This document shows positions 34,541 through 45,080 of a stretch of 64,000 nt of DNA, piece after piece. Location of the stretch: contig CM072888.1 in NCBI GenBank assembly GCA_037013685.1, forward strand, positions 4,941,034-5,005,033. The letters run 5' to 3'. The number at the start of each line of letters is the position of its first letter. The stretch's first letter is position 1. The notes under the pieces are model-generated. The model had not been told where the DNA came from. It searched no databases and saw only the letters and a program-made list of their open reading frames with translations. This stretch comes from Acridotheres tristis. Taxonomy: Eukaryota > Chordata > Aves > Passeriformes > Sturnidae. Both the position numbers and the translations under genes were made by a program.

Positions 34541-34834
34541 AATTTGCTTTTATATAGGTTTTAATTTGTGCAAGTTAAGGATACTTTTTTTTTTTAAATG
34601 AGAATTGATGAAGAACAGCTATAGGAAAATTCGTACTAGTAAATTTATTTTAATTTTTTCCACTTGCCAAATCTCTCATGTGGGCTCACTGAGGGTGGTA
34701 TGGTAGTTACTCAGGTTTGAAAGAACTCGATGATAGATGAAACTTCAGAGTAACTCATGACTCTTTATCAAGCGGAAAAAACATGAGCCAGTCTGAGGCA
34801 AAGCAGCAGATCTGGTTCTCAGCGTAGGAACCCA

Positions 34835-34861
34835 CGTGTGTGTGTGTGTGTGTGTGTGTGT
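34835..34861. repeat. (GT)n dinucleotide microsatellite
   Basis: About 13 uninterrupted GT/TG units. It is the longest dinucleotide run in the window and probably polymorphic. Confidence 0.95.
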
Positions 34862-35249
34862 TTGTAATACGGGACTATTTCCACTTGCTGATGTCAGTGC
34901 TGCTGTTCATGAGCTGCCCACGGTGCTCAGTAGTGCTGTTTTCAGATTTGTTCCACCCCTCTTTGCCCCAGACTGCACCTCGGGGGACACTGGGCTGGGC
35001 TGCAGGACGGGGCTCTCAGGCTGTGCCCAAGCATCAGGGTCTTAAATGGACACCAGTGCCGCTGGCTGGGCTGCTGGAGGGCAGAGACAGCCAGAAAAAA
35101 AAGCTCGTTTTTTTCCTCTCTCTTTTGTAATGGGGACGGGATTTCAGATCAAGGCTGTGAGCTGCTCCTCCTCCTTGGTCAGAGAGGGAACCCAGGAGAT
35201 TTCTTATCCTCTAGGACACTGCCAGGTCCAGGAGCACTTTTTGCTCACA

Positions 35250-35495
35250 ACACACGATGGGACAAGGGGGGATGGTTGTAAACTGAAAGAGGGTGGGTTT
35301 AGATGGGACACAAGGAAGAAATTCTCCCTTATGAGGGTGGTGAGACCCTGGCACTGGTTGCCCCATCCCTGGAAGTGTTCAAGACCAGTTTGTATGGGGC
35401 TCTGAGAAACCCGGGATAGTGGAACGTGTCCGTGCCCACGGCAGGGGGTTGGATTTACATAACCCTTTCCAAACTGAGCCATTCTGTGATTTTAG
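35250..35495 (+). repeat. CR1 LINE 3' region
   Basis: CR1 blocks appear in + order: GATGGGACAAGGGGGGATGG, AACTGAAAGAGGGTGGGTTTAGA, AAGGAAGAAATTCTCCC, GAGGGTGGTGAGACCCTGGC, CCCCATCCCTGGAAGTGTTCAAG, GTGCCCACGGCAGGGGGTTGG, and a terminal GAGCCATTCTGTGATTTT. This is the longest and best-preserved CR1 tail in the window. Compared with the usual CR1 order, the block between TGGTTGCC and CCATCCC is missing, which suggests a small internal deletion. Confidence 0.95.
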
Positions 35496-35989
35496 GATCA
35501 GTCCTGCCATATCTAGCCAAGGGTGACACTAACTTGAAACAATACACCTGCTATTATCCAGCTTGGATGAAATGGGGATGGAACTAACTGGGAAGCTCAG
35601 GGAAAAAGTGCATTGAATAATTACTTAATTTCTGCAGTGTCTGAATACATTTTTCCTTCCTACATAGTTGTTTGAATTCCCCCCCCCCTTCTTTTTTTAT
35701 ACTTAGGAAGTTGAATATCAGAGCTGGTCTTTACTTGCTCATAATGTTTTCTCTTGAATTATCTTTTAAAAGGTTTTTTCTTGTGCTGTGTACGATCTGC
35801 CTTAATAAATTGCCTTGGAAAACTAACAAAGCTTTAAGACACTGAAAAACTGGGCTGCATACAGAAGAGACTTTAGATACTCGAAGTAAATTCAGGAGTT
35901 CCAGGATATGCACGCATGTGGTGGGCGACGGGAAATGAGTTAATTTTCTATATTCCTAACTTGTTCCTTTCTTCTCCCGAACTGTTTGC

Positions 35990-36240
35990 CTGGGAAAACA
36001 ATGATTGCCTTTCAGCCTTTTCTTCCCTTTCAAAGAACGGGGATTTAGTCAATGGGACTATTTACATGCAAAACGTGAAGCATATGCATAAGTGCTTGCA
36101 GGACTGCGGCCTTTCATTGTCGCTAAAGCAGCGCTGCTTTCCGGTGGCAGATGAACTTGTCATTTTAAAACGCATAATAAACAAAATTAAGTCATTGCGG
36201 GCAGGTAATTAGGTTTAAGAAAAATAAACAAGCTTTAAGG
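35990..36240. promoter_or_regulatory. Candidate enhancer (SOX/POU/FOX/homeodomain motif cluster)
   Basis: Within 250 bp of repeat-free AT-rich DNA there is a SOX-like AACAATG (35,997), POU-like ATGCAAAA (36,066) and ATATGCATA (36,082), a forkhead-like AATAAACAAA straddling 36,180, a homeodomain TAATTAG (36,206) and a forkhead-like ATAAACAAG (36,224). Such clustering is common in developmental enhancers around SPRY and FGF genes, but short motifs also occur by chance. Conservation is not measurable here. Confidence 0.3.
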
Positions 36241-37079
36241 AGTTTAATAAACGTTTTCCTCAACCCCCCAACTGAGGAAAATGAGGCACTGTCCTTTGGA
36301 ATAATGCAAAAGTGCAGAAATAGACATATTGAAATAAAACGGGCGATGACGGCAAGTGGGGTAAAACCGCTCCTGGTTGTGTTGAAAGCAAAACTTTGAA
36401 TAAGATGCTGAGAGAATTGGGTTTTCTCTGCTTAGTTTATATTTAGCTTTGACTTATTTTCCTGCCCATACTGGGAGACCTGCAGATACCTCAGAGCTCT
36501 GCTGACCACACGTTCGCTGAGCAGTCAAGTCTGCTGTGTAAAGCAACAACAAAAGCTCGACAGCCAAAATTTCCAGCCACTCTGCTGTCGTTCAGATTAA
36601 GAAAAGCACTCTATTTCTGTCTCATTTGGTGACCTCAGAACACAACTGATAAGGAAATCTGCTTATCAAGATATATGGTGGAAATAGCTCTAAATGTGAG
36701 AATGTGTTGCAATGCTCATGCTCTTGTTGAGGCTCCTTGAGGTGAGAAAAGCTTTGCTGCAGAACTATTTCCCATGTAATCTTCATGTTCTAAGTATTCT
36801 GCTTGAATTGCACTGGGATCTAATTGCAAAAATTCACGTTTTCCTTGGGTGTTCAGCGGGGATTTTTCCGTGTGTAAATATTCAAGCCCGAGGTAGGCTG
36901 TAAAACTCCCTGGCTTCCTAGAGAGCCTCTCAGCCTCGCTCAGCTCCCACCCTCATGGCAGTAACCAAAACCATTCCAAATAAAGCTGAGGGATCACTGT
37001 GCTCCTTATTATGAGCAAGAGCTCTCTGTCCTATACTCCTTGTACAGGCACTGAGCACTTCTTGAAAGCTAAACAAATA

Positions 37080-37330
37080 ATAACCCTATCAAAATAAACC
37101 AATTTTAAATGGTAGCAAATAAAAGAGGAATACAATCATGTGCTCCTTCGCCTGACTAATGTTTTTATGTGCTCAGCCCCCGGTCTTATTGCCTTTATGA
37201 GATTTACATAAATTAGTCATCACATTTTATCATTTTCTTTTTACATATGTATGGCTGTTAGATGTGTGTGAAAAAATGTCATGAGTATCAGAGGTCTATT
37301 TGCATTAGAATTTCCAGTGGAAATGTCAAG
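37080..37330. promoter_or_regulatory. Candidate conserved non-coding element with octamer motif
   Basis: Repeat-free AT-rich DNA has homeodomain-like ATAAATTAGTCATCA near 37,207-37,221, TTTTATG/TTTATGAG CDX/HOX-like cores, and an exact POU octamer ATTTGCAT at 37,298-37,305. No open reading frame accounts for the composition. Its regulatory role is inferred only from motif density and texture. Confidence 0.25.
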
Positions 37331-40154
37331 TATGACCTTTCCCTTGTCCGGGTGGCTAATCCCATTTGAAATTCCTGCCATGCTCCTAGGGAGGGTCACT
37401 GCGCTTGTGAATTCAAGCGCAGCACCTGCTGCAGCCTCCGCTCCTCTTCTTCCTCCCCGAGCTCAGATAACGGGGCCGGCAGCCCGCAGAGCCCGGCTGA
37501 TGCTCGGCCTGGCTGCGGTTCGCTGCCATCTCTGCTCCCCAGTTATGGGGATAAAAGGCGTTGTTACCAATTTCTTCATTTCTATTTTTCTTTATTTTTT
37601 TTTCTTTCTCGGCATGTTGTTTTTGAAGGGTTTAAAGAACATACAGGAAAGACGCAACAGACAGCTTAATGGTGACTTTTGAAATACTTTTGGAGTAGTG
37701 ATTTGGAAATTTTAGGGCAGAAAAATAAGACTTTTTCACACTTAGAGAATAAAAGGCAAGAGTAAAGATGGATGAGGATTCATAACGGATAAGAGATGGA
37801 CCTTTCATGATGAGGGAGTTGAAGCCTTCCCTTGTGGTTGTAAATCAATCTGGAGGCTGTAAGCAGGTGCAAATATATTGGCAGGATATCCACATGTAAT
37901 AAACTAACTCTTGCTTTGCCACTGCGTGGGTCTGTTGACAATTTCCCATTACAGGAAGTGCTTTCTGATATTCAGAGGAAATCTGCTCTTGGGTTATAAT
38001 GTCTACTTCTATCGCAGTGACTTTTTAATCCCATTGTATGCTGAGGGGATTTGGAAGTAAAATTTCCTGCAGCCTGCAAGAAAATAACTTTTATAACCTT
38101 GCTTATCTCTAATTACATTTTATTATTTTTTAGCTGTTAGTTTATTTAAATATTTACTTTGGGAAATAACCATCAGAGATTAAGTTCTTAGTTCCTGTAG
38201 TCATGTGGGTATTATCTGTTTATGGCTCCTTTCTGAACCAGCCCTCAGTCAAATAATTTTCTATCAGACTGGAGCTGTACTGGCAAGAACAAGAAGCACT
38301 GGTGCCTGTGTAATCAGTTCCTGACATTGCAGATAGCACGGCGAGTTCCTGGGCCTCCTTCATCTTACATAAAGTTTGATTAAAGCACAAAGCCAAGATA
38401 GTGGGAATGCCAAACTTGCTCCTAATTCTGCTGCCAGGCTGCCTCATGAGCTATAGCAAACAACCCACTTAGAATCCCTAAACTTTACACCCCTCTACGA
38501 ATCGACAATAATTCCCCATAATGTGTGGAGGAGGTCTGGTGAATGGAGATTGTTAGGTTGGAAAAAAAATTAACTTTGCAAATAACATTCAATAATAGCT
38601 TGTGTAGTACTGCTGGGAGCTCGAGCAGCCCCACTGCTGCTCCTGGTTTGGAACTGCTGGCCTGGGTGGGGACCTGGTGCCTGTGGGATGCTGAGAGCTG
38701 CTTAGGTCCACAGGGAGCCTTCCTGTTCCCAGGGCTCATGGACAGCTTTCCATGCAGGGCTTACACTGCAGTGTGTAAAACCACAACCTTCAATTCCTGC
38801 CTGACAGCAGGATGTTTGCTCTGGGTGACCAAACCGGCCACCAAGCCAGCTCAGCTATTCCCTTCCCGGCCTAAGAGGATCTCCTTCCTGCAGCACCTGA
38901 TTGAAATCAGTCCCAGCACTTTACTGTTCCTAAAGTCTGAGCATTTGTCTCACAGCAAGTGTTTTGGTGGCTGATCTGCATTCTGATACAGCATAACCTT
39001 CAGTGCTTTTCCTGAGGAAGTGACTGTGCTGACAAATGAAGAGTGTTAATCTGCTGAATAGAAAAAAATACAAGTAAGAAATGTATTTAACTGGGAGGTG
39101 ACTCAGTATGTGACAGGTGGGATGCTGGTTGCATATTTTCCTTAAGGAGTGGTAAAAGATGACAGGAACAAATCTGTCATGTCCTCCCAGGGTGTGTACG
39201 TGGGCAATGTGAATCAATATATTACAAACATGGACACATAGTGGTGGGTGGTTTTAAACTCAGTGCTCCAAAATCACTGGGGGTTAAAGCCAAGGTCTTT
39301 AAGCAACCTCCTGCCCTAATGCACTTGGCTGAACACTGCCCTTAGGTTCCAGTAATGGCTGAATGTCTAAGCAAGCGCAATCAGGACTGAGTCCAGTGAG
39401 AGCAGGGCAGCTTCCTTTGTGAAAAAGTCTTGTTTCATCATGTTCTGTGTGTGTTTATCTGAAAACAGAACATATTCTTGAAATGACTAGTTACTGTCTG
39501 CTAACATTTTCTGAGTCAAGAGCGCTGCTTGCCTCTCTAGGGAGCAGCAGGGCCTGCTGCCAGCACAGCACCTGGAGGGAAATCTGAGAAGACTGGACAT
39601 GGCAATTCTGCCTCTCTGAAAGTCTGGATGTGATGTATCTGCAATTTGTGCCATTAGCTAGACAGGCTAGCACCACACACCATAGCTGAGTGTACTGGGC
39701 AAACACCAGCTCACTAAAACTGTAGGAAATACATATTTTTTTAAAAGCAGAAATCTTTGTATATCACTGTTAGTGTGTCAGGCCTTTCTGTGGAACAGAG
39801 GTAAAAGGAATTCTTAAAAGGCTTGAAAGCTGAGCTTACCCTTCACAGCCAGCAGTGGGAATGGCTGCAGTTCCATTCTCTTCCCCTCAGACTCCCTCAT
39901 AACCAGCCCTAGTACCCCACACTGCTTCTTCAGGAGGTATCTGACATGGTTGAAAGGACAGGGACGATTGCTGTAATGCCCTGGGCACCTTGGCAAACGT
40001 CTTTTTGCTGCCTGGTCATTCCTATGAGCTGTTATGAGTATTCCCCATGTTGGACAGATGACTTCAGCCACCTGCTCTCATGGGAAGTGTTCTCACGTCC
40101 TCAAATCTTCCCGTAAGTCTTGCTTTTCCTTTAACACAGAGCCTGCTTCCTTAT

Positions 40155-40188
40155 ATAGGAAGTTGCACTTAGAAGTGCAACCTCCTAT
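40155..40188. repeat. Near-perfect 34-bp palindrome
   Basis: Two 16-nt arms match as reverse complements at 15 of 16 positions, around a 2-nt AG centre. The arms are ATAGGAAGTTGCACTT and AAGTGCAACCTCCTAT. The loop is too small for a microRNA precursor, so cruciform DNA, a dimeric protein site or the remnant of an inverted duplication are the alternatives. Confidence 0.75.
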
Positions 40189-41939
40189 GAAGATTTAGGA
40201 GCCTCTCCAGGCTGCTGTATCTCTTCCAGGCACTGTGCAGATACAAACAGGCTGGGTTTCTGATGCTGTGGAGACCTTACAAGGTAGTGGCCAGAGCCTC
40301 TGCAATAAAACCCTTCTGCTTATTAATGGCTTCCTGCAGCTTTCACACGCCACCATCCAGCTGAAAACAGCCCTTCTCCAACAACACCATTTCCAGTGGC
40401 TTCACCCACTTGCATTAAAAATTTAAGTCAGACCAGAAATATTCTTTAATGCCACATTAGTAACAAACACTTCATGATAGATCAGTTAAATGGCATGGGT
40501 GTGACATGACGTGATTGTACTTCAGGAAAGCAGAAGACAAATAGGGTCATAAACCATTTTTGTAGTGCTAGGAGAGGGAAGAGAGAATTTAACGTTCTAA
40601 GGCATTACATTTGAGCTACACATCTGTCCCCCTCCCCTTTACTCTGGTCTCCTGAGATTGCTGTACCATAGATCAGCACTGTAAATCAGCAATCCTCTGT
40701 TCAGGTAAAATGTTAAATACTCCAGGTTGGGGGATTTTCTTTTGGTACATGAGTGGAGTAATTCACCTCCTTTATTTTTTTATTTATGTATTTATTTACT
40801 TATTTTTAAATATGGTGTTTCTGAGGAAATAAGGGGACTAGAAATAAAGGGTTTGCTGTTGTACCCTGGCTGAGGAACAGATATCACCAATGTCACTGGT
40901 AATCTCTGAGATCTGACCTGTACCAACACAGCTTGAGTGGAATTCAGGTGTACTCCATTGCCTTCCTGGCTCACTTGGATGAACAGGAGCTAATTAACTA
41001 TCATGCTGTCTTGTGAGGTCACTCTCAATGCAGGGAAAAGCTCCCCAGTTCTGACCTCATAAAGGTTTAAGACCTAATCTGTTAATTCTGTCTACAAGAT
41101 ACTTCTCCATGTGTTCAGAATTTAGGTCCAAAGTTGCCCCCAACACACAATATTTGACAAATGCTGCTAAGTACTAGATAAAATAAATAATAGATTGCAT
41201 GACAAGTAGGGTTTCTTTTTCTTAGATTTCTCTATTTTATATTGCTGTGATTTCAAACATATGTGGTTAAGCTTATCGGATTTCTAAAAATGAGCGTTCT
41301 ATAAAAATCACACTGGGCCCCTCAGCTGTGTTTTCCTCTATTATTTATAGACAAATTGAAAACAAATGGTCTTCTCTCTTTCAAAAACAAAAAAGCACAA
41401 TGAAATGGAAGCAGCTGTCAGAATGTGCTTTTCCTCCCAAAGTCATCTGCAACACAAACTAAATCGGAGATTATTTCCTCTAATCTGAAGTGCATTGCCA
41501 TTTAATGGTGGTTTTGGAGGCAATTCCGGTGGAAGCTGAAGGGAAAAGTGTCAAGACTGTCGCAATGGGAGAGAGCTCAAAGGCCCTTTTTGAGCCATGC
41601 CACATCTGTGCAGTGCTGTACTGTTGGAAGGGGTGTGAAGGACTGTTGTCCCTGAAGTCCTTGGTTGTTAGAAAACAAGATATTTAAGGGGTGGATAGTC
41701 TGGAGCCAGATTCATGCCTCCAAAAGGGGACCTATACCCCATAAAACATCTGGGAAAGGATTTGGAGCTCAGAGGGGACACAAGTGCACTTAATGCACTG
41801 GAGTACAGTGTTCCCTCTAGCTGCCTGTGCTTTTAAGAGGATGCTGAAAGATGCGAGAGAGAAGAAAGCTTGGGAGCTGGTTTAAAGGCTTGTTTTTTGC
41901 ATGGAGAGAAGGAGATCAAGAATTCCATGTATTTAGCTT

Positions 41940-42290
41940 ATCACAAAGAAAGGCTGAGGAGTGACTCGATTATAGCACTTTAAACACCTTTGTGGAGAGG
42001 AAATATGTAGTAAAGGGCTCTGTAATTTAGCTGGCTAAGTCACAAGACTGAACTTGAAACCAGAAAACTCAGAGCACAGGCATGTATCTTCAGCAGGGAT
42101 GTTTAATAACCACTATAATAAACCACCGAGGAAAGTGATAAATTCCCCAGCTCCTGATTTATTCAGGTCAGGGCTGCAGCCCTACTTGGAAGCGGTGCTT
42201 AAACCAAACATGAGCTGCTGGGATGAGCAGAGAGGTAACCGTGATTAAATGACCTTTTGTACAGGATTGTGAGTGCAGTCCATTCCAATA
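41940..42290 (+). repeat. Ancient CR1-type LINE remnant
   Basis: The sequence follows, block by block but with heavy divergence, the 3' part of old amniote CR1 elements. An AAAGGCTGAGGAGTGACTCG-like block comes first, then CACTTTAAACACCTTTGTGG, then AGTAAAGGGCTCTGTAATTTAGC, then a GGAAAGTGATAAATTCCCC-like block. A degenerate GATTAAATGACC tail segment lies near 42,242. The order and spacing indicate + orientation. It is much older than the other CR1 copies here. Boundaries are approximate. Confidence 0.6.
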
Positions 42291-44859
42291 GAGAATGGCA
42301 GCCTGAACCTGCTGTGAAAATCACCTCACAGAACAGGGCCACAGAGCAAAGTGTGACATCATCCTTAGAAATAACTCCACATGGCACTGGCAAGTGTTAT
42401 ATAACTCCTTGCTGGATCACAAGACTACTGTAATTCTTCCGGGTTTAGGTCCTGTTGGAAAAGGTCCAGCTCGAGCTTTTGCTTCTACCCTGACTTCAAA
42501 CTCAGACATTCAAACTTCTACTAGCAAACAAACCCATCTTTATTTGTATAGAAAAGAAAACTGGTAATTTTTATGATAGTTACCTTTCATGAAACAGGTG
42601 CGTACACTTTTATAGAACAAGCATCCTTATAAAACCTCTGGTACCAGATGAACTAATCTGCTCGAGTTACCTAAGTGTCCGTTTGCCTCCAGACAGTCTT
42701 CTCTGTGAGCCTGCTGAGAACAGTGACTGCATGGAAGTGAGTAAAAGGTGGTAGAATAGAGTTTACAATGGGAGGGGCAAGAAATCAAGATGATGAATGA
42801 ACGCTTTGATAGCATGGAACGTTGTTAAATTTCTGAAAGCTGAAACAAGGGCAACAGGAAAAAAAAGAAATCCACCCTATAACCTTTGATTTGAAGATAA
42901 CCCTGGGCGTGTTGCTTGCAAGGTGTCTCTATTTCTGAATTTTAGAGGCTTCAAGGACTGAAAGCCTTCTGCTGATCTGAGTGCATTTTGTGTGCTCCAC
43001 AGTGTCCAGCTTTTCATCCCATCTCCAAGGAGCACCACACTTAATACAAGTCCGAGCAGCTCTACGAAGGCTTAGACTAGGAAGATCTCTGACATCCCCT
43101 CACATGGTCATTAATTTTAAAAAATACATCTACTTACTTTTGGTGGCCATTGAGTGCTTTTTCAACAGCAGAGAATCTGTTGCTCTCCACGGATCCAATA
43201 CCCAAACTCCGAGTGGGACGTCCCTCAGTGGCATCAGGTCAGCTGCATTTTCACAAATGCCTTAGTGAAAATGTGGTGGTGTCTCCTGGTTCCTTCTCCT
43301 TTCCATACAGCGCTGAAAAGAATAGGATCATGGCCTTAAAAGCACAATCCCCAGCTCCTAAACAACATGCACTATGTGATAATAGCTGCTCATAGATTAT
43401 AACAGTCCTATGTGATGATACATGGCTTGTTATTTTACAGACAGGCACTTGAGTAAGGCTGATGAAGCGAGCTAATTAATGTTTTGGAATTGGTGTATGT
43501 AATCATGGTCCTTGGAGAACATTCAGCGTGCTCTGAAGCAGGGTTACTGTCAGGGACAAGCTTGTGGCCAAAAGGAGCTGTTGTACTGATAATGTATGGC
43601 AAATTCTGTCTTTCTTATAAGAAAAAGGAACCAGAGTTAGAACCAGTTAGAAACTGAAATATCTTATCTAGACAAGGTGCTCTGCCACCCCTTCTATTTT
43701 ATTTTTGGATCTTTCTGGCAAAACCACACATTTAATGGCTGTGACTGAAGAAAAATATCCATTAGCACAGTGCTACTGTGTGGTATGTGCTCCATAGCCA
43801 TTACTTTCAGAAATCACTTAGTTTAGGGCACTTCCTTGTGACTTTTCTCTCAAACACACCCTATTAACAATGCACTTTGTCTCCGACTGTATTGCAGCTG
43901 ATGATAAACAGATGGATCTCAGTCACTGGATGAATATGAGAAAGCTGCTGGAGCATGGTATGGTTCGTATTCCCATCCAGCTGCCTCGGGCTTCTGTCCT
44001 CTTGAAACCCTGCTGAATAGTGAAGGCTTCTAATTAGGGTGAGGTTGAGGGTCTCTTTCTGGCCATATATCACTTTCTTTGGCAGGGCTTCCATGGACTC
44101 GCAGAAGGGAAAATGCACAATGCTGTCAAAACAGCGTCTTCTCCAGAGCGACCTGAAGAAAAATGGGGTTTGTGTGAAAGCTGGCTCTTTGGGGCAGGGC
44201 GGGGAAGGGAAAAGAGGAAAGAACGATGGTGGAAATGGTTGGCATCTCCCCTAAAGCAGCTCCTGGCATGCTGATGGGTTCGAAATGATGGTGCGAGTCA
44301 CTGAGGACACAAGGCGGTACTACAGGCTGCAGCACAGCGTGCACATGTACCACCATAAATTGGTGATCTCTGGATGCTTGAACTGCTCTTTTTCGGCTCT
44401 TTGACGATTTTAATGGTTTTTTTAAAGGATGAAGTGAAGGGGTTTGTTTGTTTTCGTGTTTGAGTTCCCTTTCGTGGCAGTAAGGTCTGATGTGGCACAT
44501 AGTGCCAGGATGGCGAGATTTTATCTGTGTGAAGTGGTCTGAGGTGATTTAAGTGCGCCCAAATCTGTAGAAAGTACGCTTCTATGTGGCTGATGCCTTG
44601 TGAGCCTGGAATGGAGCCCTGGCACTGCCTAGATGTGCCAAAAGCACCCGCCAACCTCTTGGAGAGGTCTTTTGTCTCAGTTTTTAGAAAGTGATGGCCG
44701 CAGCGAACCAAGCGGGTATTGAGATAATAGAAATCAGTCAGTGGCTGCGCTCGGGGGGGATTCTTTGCCCGCCTTCTGTTTGAAGGGGTGAGCTCACCTC
44801 ACCGCAGAGGTGACGAGAGGATACAGTGGTCACACGGCGTTTCCCCCCCTGAGTCTTTC

Positions 44860-45080
44860 CCCTCTCAGTGCGGAGGTGGCGGCAGGCTCTGAGGGGACGC
44901 GGGCCGATGGCCCCGGGCGCCGCCGCCATTCCCATCCCTGTGGGCGCCCCCTCAGGTGCCCCCGCACGGCGCGCGCCCCCTCAGGGCCCGGAGGGGCCGC
45001 AGGAAATGGCGGCGGCCGCGTTCCCACCACGCAGCTCCCTCACGGCCCTGCGCGGCCCGAGGTGCTGAACCCGCTGTGAA
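44860..45080. promoter_or_regulatory. Small orphan CpG island with YY1-like motifs
   Basis: About 220 bp of dense CpG in otherwise ordinary DNA, 26 kb from the SPRY1 CDS. YY1-like sites are AAATGGCGGC at 45,004-45,013, the reverse-strand GCCGCCATT at 44,922-44,930 and AAAATGGC at 45,079-45,086, with a further ATGGCGCC near 45,243. YY1 sites at CpG islands usually sit near transcription starts. A + strand splice donor candidate AAGA|GTAAGA at 45,650/45,651 could end a first exon. No downstream gene is recognised, so a lncRNA promoter or an inserted GC-rich fragment are the options. Confidence 0.55.

Larger units (their letters stand above)
35496..44859. other. Intergenic DNA with candidate enhancers, no gene seen
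   Basis: No recognisable coding exon. The stretch contains unique AT-rich segments with motif clusters at 35,990-36,240, 37,080-37,330 and 41,270-41,500. It also holds a TTTA-rich low-complexity run near 40,768-40,808, a 34-bp palindrome at 40,155, and an ancient CR1 at about 41,940-42,290. A frame at 37,281-37,682 (133 codons) has no homology I recognise. Confidence 0.5.

Noticed and set aside
40155..40188. Palindrome considered as a microRNA hairpin
   Set aside because: The loop is 2 nt and the stem only 16 bp, too small for a precursor.
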